Shown here piece after piece: positions 23,380 to 34,671 of a stretch of 64,000 nucleotides of DNA. Source of the stretch: Zingiber officinale (Eukaryota > Streptophyta > Magnoliopsida > Zingiberales > Zingiberaceae); the NCBI RefSeq assembly GCF_018446385.1, contig NC_055987.1, positions 5,100,705 through 5,164,704 on the forward strand, written 5' to 3'. Each line of letters opens with the position of its first letter. The first letter of the stretch is position 1. The notes below the pieces were generated by a model. That model had not been told where the DNA came from. It searched no databases and saw nothing but the letters and a program-made list of their open reading frames with translations. The position numbers and the translations under genes were made by a program.

Positions 23380-23830
23380 ATACAAAGTCGTTCGAAATTT
23401 CATATCCATCCAATTATGATCGTGTGGTCTGGATGAATTCTATTGGGAAAATATAAAATAACAATGGAAATTATTTTTAGTTCAATTATTATTTACGTTG
23501 TACGGAACACTTTTTTTTTTTCCGCGCGCAACAACCTAGCAGCCAAGTTGTAGTACTCAAAATCAAAGTCAACTAAAAGCTCATTAAATTTTTCTGCATA
23601 AAAATGCAAAAAAAAAAAAGGATAATAATTTCCACTAATTGATGTTGATTTCCTTCTGCAATTTGGCTAGTGGGAATACAATCAATTCTTAAGGAAATGT
23701 AAAACCAAATTAATTTGTATAATTGATTAAAATATTTTTTTATTGGAGGTCCATCGTAACAATAACAACAATAATAATCACCACCACACCAAATTAAAAA
23801 ATGTGTCATTTGTCAAATGTGTAATTAATG
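23380..23830. repeat. J-gene promoter-distal block
   Basis: Shared with 17150-17600, 28310-28800, 31610-32090, 43180-43640 and 60200-60480. The core phrases are 'gtcgttgaaatttcatatcc', 'gatcgtgtggtctggatgaa', 'acgttgtacggaacac', 'tcattaaatttttctgcata' and 'aaccaaattaatttgtataa'. It lies about 0.7 kb upstream of the gene. It marks the tandem duplication and may include regulatory sequence. Confidence 0.8.
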
Positions 23831-24084
23831 AATAGTGTGAAATTAGTTCCTTCATTTCTAACCATTTCTTTTTTATCATCTAATTTATTCCTAAATACTC
23901 ATTTTATGTCAATACTTAATTTATTATCTTGTTAAATACTAAGTCTCATATTTGATTTCTATAAAATTGAGCTAGTTCTTCTCATATTGTTATAATCTAA
24001 TTAAGGTTAGGTAAGACTTTTTATATTGATTTAGGTTCAATTTTAGATATTAGAGTTATTATTATATCGGCTTCTTGTAATGTC

Positions 24085-24340
24085 TTATTTTTTCTTTCTA
24101 CTAGTCCATTTTGTTGAGGAGTTCTAAGACATGAAAATTTATGGTGATATCCATTAGTTTGGTAAAATTTGGTAAACCTATCATTTTCAAATTCCTCCCA
24201 TGATAATTTCTTATTCTATTAATTTTTGTATCTTTTTCATTTTCTATTAATTTATAGAAATTGTTGAAAGTTTCAAAAGTTTCATTTTTAGTTTTTAAAA
24301 TTTTACCCATGTAAATCTTGAGTAGTCATTGTTAGTGTTG
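24085..24340 (-). pseudogene. Ty1/copia integrase fragment
   Basis: The minus frame starting near 24310 reads KTKNETFETFNNFYKLIENE, then INRIRNYHGRNLK (from the usual IRSDHGGEFE), then FTKLMDITINFHVLELLNKMD (from ...HxFSxPRTPQQNG). This is the copia integrase core, with the catalytic Asp and Glu lost to substitutions. It joins the LTR-type insertion on its right. The same piece is at 33100-33350. Confidence 0.75.
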
Positions 24341-24344
24341 TTGG

Positions 24345-25260
24345 ACCAGCAAAAGGGGAGATAAATTGCCTTGAAAATAAATTAAAATAATCTCGAACTA
24401 GTTTTAGCAGGGATACAATATTAGTTAAATAAATATGACATAATAAATAACAACTTTAAAAGAACTAAGTAAGAGATTAGGATTTTTACTTGGTTACAAC
24501 CTGGTTATTGTTAATTTAAGGCGGTTGCAAAGCTCCACTAAAAGTATCTCCTTTGATAAAAGCGAAGAAGCCTCTTACACTTTTTAAAAATCTTAGAAAG
24601 TTAGTAGAAGATTAATACAGAAATTGTTTAATGTTTACCAGCTCCAGGGGACTTTTATAGCCCCTAGAAAACTCTATCCAAAACTGGAAGGTACCTTCAA
24701 TAGGGTTTAAGATGCCTTCAATCAGTGAAATCTTATTGCTGAAGATAAAACTTTATCTTTGGCTAACGATCACTGGAAGATGTCTTCAACAGGTTGGAAG
24801 GTTCCTTCGATACTGTTCATCGAAGGCACCTTCAATACTATTCATTGAAGGCACCTTCTATGAGGCAGATCAGTTCCTTAGCTGATCTCTTCGCATGAGT
24901 GATGCTCCAACTAATCGAAATTGAACTCACCCGAATCCAACTCAGACCTTCCCCTCGAGCAGGTTTCCTCCCTGGCTTCTTGTCCCTCGAACGTCATACA
25001 CGTCCTTCTCGTCCATCTGTGAACTCTTCCATAGCACCTTATCCCTCGGATGCATCAAGCCCGTTAACTCCTTTCCTATGTCATTCTTCTCGCTAGCTGC
25101 GTCTTTCGCTTGACTTCTTGTATTCCTAAGCTCCTACACACTTAGATACAAGACATCAAAGACAAACAGGATCTAACTTGACTTAATTGATACTTGCAAT
25201 CTCTCCTTTTTGATGTGCATCAATCCGAGTTAACTTAAGATTAAACTAACATGAATTAAA
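24345..25260. repeat. LTR family B copy inside copia remnant
   Basis: Starts 'tgttggaccagcaaaagggg' directly after the integrase fragment. It contains 'gaaggcaccttcaatactatt' type repeats (24780-24870) and ends near 'tttttgatgtgcatcaatcc'. The junction with the integrase piece is identical at 33352, so insertion preceded the segmental duplication. The right boundary is approximate. Confidence 0.55.
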
Positions 25261-26167
25261 GTATAACAATCAAAATTGCAACAGATATATCATATTATTG
25301 CAAATATGAAATGTACTAAAATTAATGCAATTTAAAATAAAAGCAATAAAACCTCCGATCCTTCTAAACTTAGTATCTATGTATTCTCATCTTTGATCAT
25401 ATCAAAACAATAACTAGGGAAAATAACAAAATAGTAGAAATAAGTTGATTTTTTTTTTGCTAGGGGTTTAAAAACAATATTTCATGAAATTTGTATTTTC
25501 ATTGGAATTATTTTACTGAGAAATTAATTTTTAAGAATTAAGTTTCAAATTTCTCAATTTTAATTTTAAAAATCACTGTAACTTTTTGAAAAATAATGAA
25601 AATTTTTGTCAATGTCAAAAATAATATTTCTGATAGTACAAAATTTTTCATAAGCACTTGATTTTATTTTATTTTCAAGATTAATATTTTGAGATAGGCA
25701 TGTATTTTTTTTGAAAATATAACGATTACAAATAGTTTTATACGTTGAAAAATCATGCTAATTTTTCTAAGCATATAAATTTTATAGAAATAAAGACTTA
25801 ATAATTTTTAATAATAAAAATATTATTTTCTGTAAAAAAAAAGAGATAATGATAAAAAAAAATCTCAAAATAATTTGTTGTGATAAGCAACATCATGTTT
25901 TGCACAAATAAATTTTTCAAAAAAAATTGATTTGCGAAACATTTTTTTAATTTTAACAATATAAATTTTATTAAAAAAATTCAAAAAAATAATATAACAG
26001 TTAAATATTTTTAAATAATTTTCTGTTAGTAGAATAAATCATCAAATAGCATGGTAAAAATTTCCAACTTGAAAACAGAGGGTAAGCATGCTAAATAATT
26101 AATTTGTTTAAGCAATGTGGAAGAGAAAACATATTAAATTTTAAAGCATACATAAAATTAATTTAAA
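25261..26167. other. AT-rich copia interior, no readable frame
   Basis: Lies between the LTR-type insertion and the gag remnant, and probably represents decayed copia gag-pol spacer. Rich in A and T runs. No motif is recognised. Confidence 0.35.
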
Positions 26168-26960
26168 TTATACTAAGCATGTCCAATATAAATTTTTACC
26201 TATTAGATTTATTAAATAATTTTTAGTAATATAAGTTCTGGCTATTTTTATAATTTGACAATTGTAAAATTGTAAATACCAGTTAAGCCTACTGTTATAT
26301 CTAACATTTGAATATCGAGAGATATTTGAGCATACAAAATTTTGTTTAAGTAATTCTATTTTTTCTTTTAATTTTTCATTTTCATTTTTGATTTTATCAA
26401 ACAATTCTAGTAGACATGCATTAGTTAATTTTCTTTTCAAATCAACATTTTCCCTTTTTAATTTATTATTCTTAAATTTTAGCTTACATAATGAATTAAG
26501 CATTAATGTTATTCCAGAATAAAGATGATTAAGAGGTAGAAGACATATCTCACTTATCACATCATGTTCGAAGTTGGATGCTCTCCCTTCGTTGCTTCTT
26601 TCCTCAAATGTAGCTTCTCCTTCATCGATATTTTCCTCTTGGTGACTTGCCATGAATGCTAGTCGGTATACTCCTCAGTTTAGACTCCGATGATGACTCA
26701 TCCTATATTACCTTTAGATTTTTATGCTTCAGTTTGCTTGGTCCTTTATTTTCCCCCTTATTTTTCAGTTTCGGACAATCATTCTTGATATGTCTTTCTT
26801 CTTAATAGTTGTAACATCTTACTTTCTATTTTCCTATAACAAACTTCTTGTCTTGTGACTTATTAAATTTGTTAGATTTAAAATACTTAGGTGCATTTAG
26901 TTAGAGGCTATCCTTGATAGCCTTGGTTATCCATCCAAAGTTATCAACAAAAATACTATT
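26168..26960 (-). pseudogene. Ty1/copia gag remnant
   Basis: On the minus strand, 26960 to 26700 contains a decayed CCHC zinc knuckle (CYNY*EERHIKNDCPKLKNK, where the second Cys became Tyr and a stop follows), then DESSSES. A 161-residue open frame (26168-26653) follows, starting MASHQEENIDEGEATFEERS and containing a Lys/Glu-rich coiled coil (LKRENVDLKRK, ENEKLKEKIELL). This order is typical of copia (Sirevirus/Maximus-like) gag-pol junctions. Not functional. Confidence 0.65.
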
Positions 26961-27040
26961 TGATTTAGGTAATCGATGATTCCCGAGTAATATTCCATAT
27001 CTGCCATATCTACAAAAGGGATATGCAATCCGAAATTAGA

Positions 27041-28950
27041 GGTCCCATCATCTTTACAATTTATAAGACTTCTAGGACCACTAATTAATATCGATTGATT
27101 TTAAATAAAGTTAGTAGTACTGATTAAGGTAACTCAAGTATTACAAACACTATTTGATTCAAAACAAAGTATAATTAGTAGAGATAAAATTGAAAATGAG
27201 CAATTATCAAATACAATCAAATAAGTAGATGGGTAACTAATTTATCAAGCTAAATATAATCTTAATGATTTTGATTTTTTTTTTATTGATATTTTAGCTT
27301 CGTTACGTTCAAGGTTTAGTATAATACTTGTATATTGAAACAAATAACTCACTTTCTTATTTCTTTTTATAATTTAGTTTTATCTTTTTATTTGTCTATA
27401 ATGTCTATATTTCTCATTTTCTGTAAATTTAACTACAAGTTGGGCGTCCAAGATGCCTAGTTCAATGGCTAATACAATTCTTTCTTAATTACACTTTTTC
27501 AATACCAAGGAAAGTGATATCACTACTATACATGTAACAAAATTCATTCATCATTAGCATATATATCTCCATAAATTGTGTTAACTTGTAAACATTTCTA
27601 TCTAACTTTCTTAAAATATCTTGTCTTTTATTAATTCAACTCTAATTTTCAAATGAAATATAGTGTAGGCCTTCTTACACATGTTACTCTTTAAAAATTA
27701 ATGAGTGTTAAATTCTGAATCACATAAGTTAATTATTGTTGATTAATATATGAGATAAACAATCATTACTAGAATAGCTATCCATTTATTTACATCGTAG
27801 TAGATCTTCCAATTTAATTGAATAAATTTATCCAAAAAATATAGAAGAAGTCCTACTTATAAAGTCATCCATGTGTCACTTGTACTTCCTAAAAAGAAAG
27901 TTTAATCAATTTGAATTGTGACAATAGAAAGTAAACTAAAACGTTATATTCTATCATTTTCAAATCATTTTAAGGTCATAAGCCACTTGCCAATTTTTGA
28001 TCATTCTTAGTCATTTGTGTTTGTAACTTTCTCTTCGACTAGTCTAATTTGCTACTCAAATTATGACAGAGACATTCAAGCAGTCAATCAAAGACTTTGT
28101 TTAAGGCTTGAATATCCTTTTAAGACTATGATTAATAAAACTTTCACATGATTACTGAGTTTACAGTTTACTAATTGAGGTTATGAGTTAATAAAGCTTA
28201 TCCATAGGCAATTAAGTTGTTTTTATTGTCTATATATTATTTGAACCTTTAATTAATTAGACAAAGAAATGTTTAGTTGGAAATGTGCTAGTAATAAATA
28301 TACAATACAAGTCGTTGAAATTTCTTATCGTGCTAATTATGATTGTGTGGTCTGGATGAATTCTCTTGCTCAATGAAAATAGACAAAAAATATATATATA
28401 TATATATATATGAAAAAACAATGGAAATTATTTTTAGTGAAATTATTATTACGATAAATTCAACGTTGTACGGAACACTTTTTTTCCCCCACGCGCAACA
28501 AAAGTAGTTGCCAAGTTGCCAAATTGATATTTCCTTTTACAGTTTAGCAAGTGGGAATACACTCAATTATTAAGGAAATCTAAAATCAAATTAATTTGTA
28601 TAATAAATTTATAATATTTTTTTATTGGATGTCAACTCAACAACAACCACAGCAATAACAAAAACAAGACGAAAAAGTAAAATATAACCTATTCGAAAAT
28701 AGGACAAGGATGTGTAATTTTTCAAATGCATAATTAATGAATTGTGGAAAATTAATTCCTCCAACATATTTATGGCCAAGTTTATTTCATGAAACTAATA
28801 AACTAAAGTAGTCGAGGATAATGATGGCACCAAGGAAGACTTGATTAAGGCAAAAGTTTGTGACAATGAAAGGATAAATATAAATCTCAAAAGTACCAAA
28901 AAGATTGTTTGATTGACTTTATAGTTGTTTTTAGTCTCAATTGAATTCAA
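27041..28950. repeat. Segmental duplication unit, copy 2 (pairs with 14252-17765)
   Basis: Colinear with copy 1 but lacks its SINE, Mutator-like MITE and Harbinger-like element, so it preserves three empty sites (27688-27704, 28289-28299, about 28930). It also lacks about 100 bp seen at 15510-15620. A (TA)n tract lies at 28388-28411. Confidence 0.85.
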
Positions 28951-28999
28951 AGATACACATGTGAAACGACGAAAATAAATTATTTTGATTTTGATTTTG

Positions 29000-29925
29000 C
29001 ATCTCTAACACTCCCCTTTTTATAAAAAATTTATGTGTTTGCTAATCTTCCTTATTAGTGGCAGTCTCACACAACAAGAGGAACAACGTAACCATGACTA
29101 AGGGCCATCACCAAGAGTACTCTTTTCCTAGTTTGGTCGAACATCTCCCAAGGGCCGTTAACAAGTTTAAATCGTGATTGTGTTTGTCCTAGACCAGTAA
29201 GCAACGTAACGTACCTAACAAGGCCGTCTAATATAATCACATTCACTCGTGAACTGCCTAGTCATCACAAAGCAAGGATGGTTCTATATATCATGCACAA
29301 AGCAACGTTGTGTGTTTAGTAGGTCTAATAAGAGTAAAGATAATAATTGTCTACAAGCTTGGATTAAAAACTAATTATAATTAATCAGTATTTATGTCAT
29401 GATAATCCAATTCTTAATCAGAAGCTTAGTGAACCGCATCTCTTCTCTTGAAGAGGACGGTAAAAGATCAGTTTTCTAAAAAGAAAACCAAGAATTTTTT
29501 TCTCTAATAAAAATAAAGAATTATCATGCTGTGGACCGTCGCGGTGGATTTGTGCATACCCCAACTCAAGGTGCCTTGTAATTTTTTTTTAATAGCGTTA
29601 AGGCAAATCTAGGCACCTCAATTCACTCAGTATATTTTTTTAGGTATATTTTTATTTATTTATTGTTGTTAGCTTCGGATTAAGTCAATTAAATTGTCTT
29701 TAAAATTTAAGAGTTGAGTTATAATGTTCAAGGGTAAAAATCAAAATAAAAATAGGTGCTCATGGAATATATATTTAGGATGCCTAATAATAATTTTTTT
29801 TTTATTTTTTTTTATTTTATTAATTTCAAGTTTAAGCTAATTAAATTTTGTCTTTAAAATTTAGAGTTTAAATTATAGTGTTCAAGTTAACAAATTTAAA
29901 AATATATATATATACACTCACGAGG

Positions 29926-29978
<53 letters not shown>

Positions 29979-30605
29979 TTAATTTTTAAAAATTGAATTG
30001 AGATAGTTGGATTTCATCCTCACGCTTCAACCCTATAAAAAAAATCAATTGACGAAGATACCTCCAATATATTGAAGATACCTCAAGCTGGGACGAGCAT
30101 GAATCTACAGCATAGCAACCGATTATATGTTAATTTTGTTTGTATGATTAAGAAAATCTTATTTATATTAAGAAAATCATTGTTCTCACAATAATTAAAG
30201 TTGAGCAGTTGAGGATAGAAACTAAAGTGTCATCTAATTCTTTCAATTATAGGTATATCATCAAATATCAATTTAATATATTATATTGAGAACAATAAAT
30301 TTTTTATCATAAAAAAATTTTAATTATCAAAAAAATTATGTCCAGATTGATTACTGTAATATAAAAATCTATTAGGTATGTGATTTGGATATTCTAAAAA
30401 GTTGGATACGCGATTCGGTAATTTGATACGCGATTCGGTAATTTGTAGTTATTTTTTTTATTTCTAATAAAAAAATCTTGTTATAGGAAATAAACATAAT
30501 GTTGTATTTCCTATAAATAATATATATATTATATATTTTGTTGTCTTTGTGAATATTTCTTTTTAGGTATTAAAAGATAATATTTATTATATATACATCC
30601 TTTGG
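29000..30605. repeat. J-gene downstream flank, duplicated block copy 2
   Basis: Matches 21120-22085 with an extra AT-rich stretch at 29500-30100 containing a (TA)n tract at 29930-29972. No gene. Confidence 0.7.
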
Positions 30606-30709
30606 CATCGCGTAGATCTCGATTGTACATTTACAAAAACACGATCATGATCTTAAATCACTCAATCACAGCCGTCCAAATCTCCAATCGATCCAAGAAA
30701 CCCAAACCG

Positions 30710-31234
30710 TTAAACGGCTTGTCGCGCCAGGCGCGCGCGGCCGCCCCACGTATCCTCCCCGCCGGCCTCCGTCACGGCGGACCGGCGGAAGAGCCCTTCT
30801 AGCTGCGCGTCCCAGTTCCCGAACTCCCTCACGCCTCCCTCGCGCCTCCGATCGCGGCCCTCCCGGAAGGCGGGGGCGGCGCCGACTGCAGCGGCCCAGC
30901 GGTCCCCGGAGAGGGAGAGGTCGTAGTTGCGGCGGCGAGTGGAGTCTGAGAGCACCTCGTAGGCCTCGTGCGCCTGCATGAAGCGCTCGGCGTAGCGGCC
31001 CTGGTCAGCGGCGGAGCGGCAGGCGTCGGGGTGCCAACGGAGGGCTTGGCGGCGGTAGGCAGCGCGGATCTCTTCGAGTCCGGCGGTGTGGGGGATAGAG
31101 AGAAGTTCATACATAGTGGAGGGAGGTGCAGCGAAGGCAACGGCCATGGGGGTGGCCTTGAGCCTGAACCGACGGGCTCTTGTTCTTGTAGCGGTGGTGG
31201 AGATGGGAGAGATGGGAGAAGAGAGAGCAAACAT
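30710..31234 (-). CDS. Small plastid J-domain co-chaperone (DnaJ 11-like), copy 2
   Basis: 174 residues, intronless, and roughly 93-95% like copies 1 and 3 by eye. Same layout: transit-peptide-like residues 1-37, J domain about 40-106 with HPD at 68-70, and a tail with FGNWDAQLEGLF. Differences from copy 1 include a one-Thr deletion near residue 13, Leu for Pro in HTAGLEEIR, and Val-Arg-Glu-Phe near 136. These conservative changes and the lack of stops suggest purifying selection. Shadow ORFs at 30829-31230 and 30968-31240 are other frames of the same exon. Confidence 0.88.
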   Translation of the reverse strand: MFALSSPISPISTTATRTRARRFRLKATPMAVAFAAPPSTMYELLSIPHTAGLEEIRAAYRRQALRWHPDACRSAADQGRYAERFMQAHEAYEVLSDSTRRRNYDLSLSGDRWAAAVGAAPAFREGRDRRREGGVREFGNWDAQLEGLFRRSAVTEAGGEDTWGGRARLARQAV

Positions 31235-31315
31235 TATTAATTAATTGCTTCTCTATTGAAGAAAAAAGAAACAATTGAATTGAGCAGTTGAAGTGGATTG
31301 CTAGGAAGGTGGTTG

Positions 31316-31328
31316 GAAATTTATAGAG
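31316..31328 (-). promoter_or_regulatory. TATA box of J-protein copy 2
   Basis: The minus strand reads CTCTATAAATTTC at the same distance from the start codon as in copy 1. The flanking 'gctaggaaggtggttgga' is conserved. Confidence 0.6.
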
Positions 31329-31609
31329 TTTCCGAGATCATAAATTATACACTAAATTTATTTAATATTAATAGACGATCGAATTAAAAAGGACACCTAA
31401 ATTATTAAAATAAAAATTAAATTCAAATTATTTGAAGTTGTATGTTTCTCTTCGAAGTTGCCACTTAAATCAAGATAAAGATGTCCAAATAGTCAACTGA
31501 AGAATTTATTTATGGCTTGAGTTTCGTTTTAAGATTGTGGTTGATAAAACTTCCACGTAACAATTTACTAGCTAGTTGAGGTTGTACATATGTGTGTGTT
31601 AGTTATAAA

Positions 31610-32090
31610 TGTACAATACAAAGTCGTTGAAATTTCATATCCAGCCAATTATGATCGTGTGGTCTGGATGAATTCTATTGGGAAAATATAAAATAACAAT
31701 GGAAATTATTTTTAGTGCATTATTATTTTGATAAATCCAACGTTGTACGGTACGCGTTTTGTTCCACGCCCAACAATAGTAGCTGCCAAGTTGTACTCTT
31801 CAAAATCAAAGTCAACTAAAAGCGCATTAAATTTTTCTGCATAAAAATGTAAAATAATAATAATAATAATAATAATTTCCACAAATTGATATTAATTTCC
31901 TTCTACAGTTGCAAGTGGGAATACACTCAATTCTTAAGGAAATGTAAAACCAAATTAATTTGTATAATTGATTTAAAATATTCTTTTTATTGGAGGTCCA
32001 TTTCAACAATAATAATCACCACCCCACCAAATTAAAAAAATGTATAATTTGTCAAATGTGTAATTAAAGAATATTGTGAAATTAGTTCTG
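31610..32090. repeat. J-gene promoter-distal block
   Basis: Copy of the block described at 23380-23830. It includes a (TAA)n-like tract at 31855-31876. Confidence 0.8.
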
Positions 32091-32251
32091 CCAATCAGAC
32101 TTCATTTTTAACCATTTCTTTTTTATCATCTAATTTGTTCTTAAATACTCATTTTATGTCAATACTTAACTTGATTTATTATCTTGTTTAGGTATTACGT
32201 CTCATATTTGTTTATGTAAAATTGAACTAGTTTTTCTTATATTGCTATAAT

Positions 32252-33350
32252 TCAATCGAAGTCAGGTAAGACTTCTTCTATTGATTTAGGTTCAATTTTA
32301 GATATTAGAGCTATTTGCCTTAAGTTTTTGTATGATGATTGACTTCTGACTCCTAGAGTTGGATCACTTAAAATTTGATCAGCTGGATGATTAAATCTTA
32401 ATCTAGTTGTTCTTATTTTAGAATTAATAACTGGTTCCTCTGTTTCACTTATGGTATATTGAGGTCTAGGTTCTTCATCTTTCAAATTTGTAAAACTTTG
32501 TTCATGGTTGATATTGTTAGGTTAATTGTTTTTTTATCAAATATTAAATTGTTTATTTCTTCAACTTTTAGGGTACTTTTATTGTAGACTCTATATGTGA
32601 CAAAAGGTGATTCGCTCGCCCCCAGTGCTTTCGCTAATCCGTCCCTAGGCCAACACGGAGAAGGTAAATCACGGGTGACCCTAGTGGTTATTAAGGCATG
32701 GAGGAGGGCATGCTCGAACGCGGTAAGTTTCAATCCCAAGATTTCATATGGCCAGACCACATGCCTCAACCACTGCACCACCACGAGAGGACTTTATTGT
32801 AGACACTATAGGCCCTACTAGTTGTGGAGTACCCTAGGAAAATACTAGTTTGTTGATTTGGATGTAAATTTACCTAAGTAATTTTTAGTGTTTAATATGT
32901 GTACTTTATACTCAAATACTTTTAGATAACTTAAGTTAGGTATTTTATTATAATATATTTCATAAAGGGTTTTATTATAAAATTCATTGAGTAAAATTCT
33001 ATTTTGAATATAACATGTAATGTTTATTGCTTCTGTGCAAAATAGATTACTTAAGTTATATCCATTTAATATGGTTCTATCATCTTCTTGTGATATCCTA
33101 TTTTTTTCTTTCTACTAGTCCATTTTGTTGAGGAGTTCTAAGACATGAAAATTCACGATGATATCCATTAGTTTGGTAAAATTTGGTAAACCTATAATTT
33201 TCAAATTCTCCCCATGATCATTTCTTATTCTATTAATTTTTGTATCTTTTTCATTTTCTATTAATTTATAGAAATTGTTGAAAGTTTCAAAGGTTTTATT
33301 TTTAGTTTTTAAAAATTTTACCCATGTAAATTTTGAATAGTCATTGTTAG
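32252..33350 (-). pseudogene. Ty1/copia pol remnant (linker and integrase)
   Basis: Reading right to left, 33350-33100 carries the same integrase core fragment as 24310-24085. 33080-32830 carries degraded integrase C-terminal sequence. 32485-32252 is a 77-codon open frame with LRFNHPADQILSDPTLGVRS and QIALISKIEPKSIEEVLPD, which is the conserved copia segment just before reverse transcriptase. A SINE (32595-32792) splits it. The first duplication unit lacks most of this stretch (deletion near 24060). Confidence 0.75.
32595..32792 (-). mobile_element. tRNA-derived SINE inside copia pol
   Basis: The minus strand starts CCTCTCGTGGTGGTGCAGTG, which carries an A-box-like tRNA motif, followed by a B-box-like CGTTCGAGCATGCC. 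Flanked by a 17-bp target duplication with one mismatch: TTTATTGTAGACTCTAT (32578-32594) and TTTATTGTAGACACTAT (32793-32809). About 198 bp. The two chance ORFs across it (32482-32784, 32597-32821) are not genes. Confidence 0.8.
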
Positions 33351-33351
33351 T

Positions 33352-33760
33352 GTTGTTGGATCGGCAAAAGGGGAGGTAAATTGCCTTGAAAATAAATTAG
33401 AATAATCTCGAGCTAATTTTAGTAGAGATACAATATTAGTTAACCAAATATGACATAATAAATAACAACTTTAAAAAAACTAAGAGACTAGTATTTTTAC
33501 TTAATTACAACCTGGTGGTTGTTAATCCAAGACGATTGCAAAGCTCCACTAAAAGTATCTCCTTTGATAAAGGTGAAAAAGCCTCTTACACTCTTTGAAA
33601 ATCTCAAAAAGTTAGTAGGAGATTAATACAAAAGTTGTTTAATATTTACCAGCTCCAGGGGATTTTTTATAGCCCCTAGAAAACTCTATCCAAAGCTAGA
33701 AGGTGCATTCAATAGAGTTTAAAGCACCTTCAATCAGTGAAATCTTATTGTCGATTTTGG
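33352..33760. repeat. LTR family B fragment, third copy
   Basis: Same junction with the copia integrase as 24345 and the same body as 1-335. It stops at 'cagtgaaatcttattg', where the inverted-repeat block begins, so its right part is deleted. Confidence 0.6.
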
Positions 33761-33764
33761 GTTG

Positions 33765-34360
33765 ATGGATTAAACGATCTAGAATTGGCATGAAGCAAGT
33801 TCTTATATGTTCGTCTACATCTTCTGATTATACCCATCTCTTCAAACTTTAATTTAACCCAATTATTGAAAGTAATGATTTTTTTAAACATGAATATTTT
33901 TAAAAAAATTTAATTCATATTCAAAAAATCATTGCTCTCAAGATATTATATCAAATTGAGGTTTGATGACATGGATATAATTAGGAGAACTAGTCAAACA
34001 CATAGTATCTAGTTTCATGTCAATCCAAAGTCGTTTGGTCTATCAACTAGATTTTTTGAATACGAATTAAAATTTTCAAACATATTCGTGTTTAAAAAAT
34101 CATTACTCTCAATATATTGAGTCAAATTAATGTTTGAGGGCATGTATATAATCAAGAGATATAAAGAAACACATAGAAACTAGTTTCATGTCAATCAGAG
34201 ATCATTTGGTCAATCAGTCGATTTTAGGTAAAATTGGTTGAACGTCAAATTGACGTTTGAGGGCATGAATATAATGAGAGATAGACAAATACATAAAAAC
34301 TAGTTTTATGGTGATCCGATATCGTTTAGTCTATCAACCGATTTTATCTAAAATTGATTT
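33765..34360. repeat. Alternating inverted repeats, shortened copy
   Basis: Colinear with 20250-20830 ('gattttgggttgatgga', 'gtcaatccaaagtcgtttgg', 'agagatagacaaatacataa'). The following 34361-34670 matches 20815-21210, which ends at 'acaacaagaggaac'. Confidence 0.75.
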
Positions 34361-34671
34361 TGATTAAAAAAAATAAATTTGTTGACTGATTTAAAAAATA
34401 AGTGAACTAATTTGATTAAAATTCTAACTTTTGTCACATAGTCAAATTAACTTGACTGTTCTAAAAGATTAGTCGATTGGTAAGGATAAATTCAGAAATA
34501 TATACATAATTTAGTAATTTTAAAGTTATCCTATATGATTTGGTATTTTTTATTTATATGGTTCGATAAAAAACTATAGTATCAATTGTATTCAAGGATA
34601 TACATGTGAAACGTGAAAAATAAATTATTTTGATTTTGATTGTGCATCTCTCTCAGACAACAAGAGGAACT

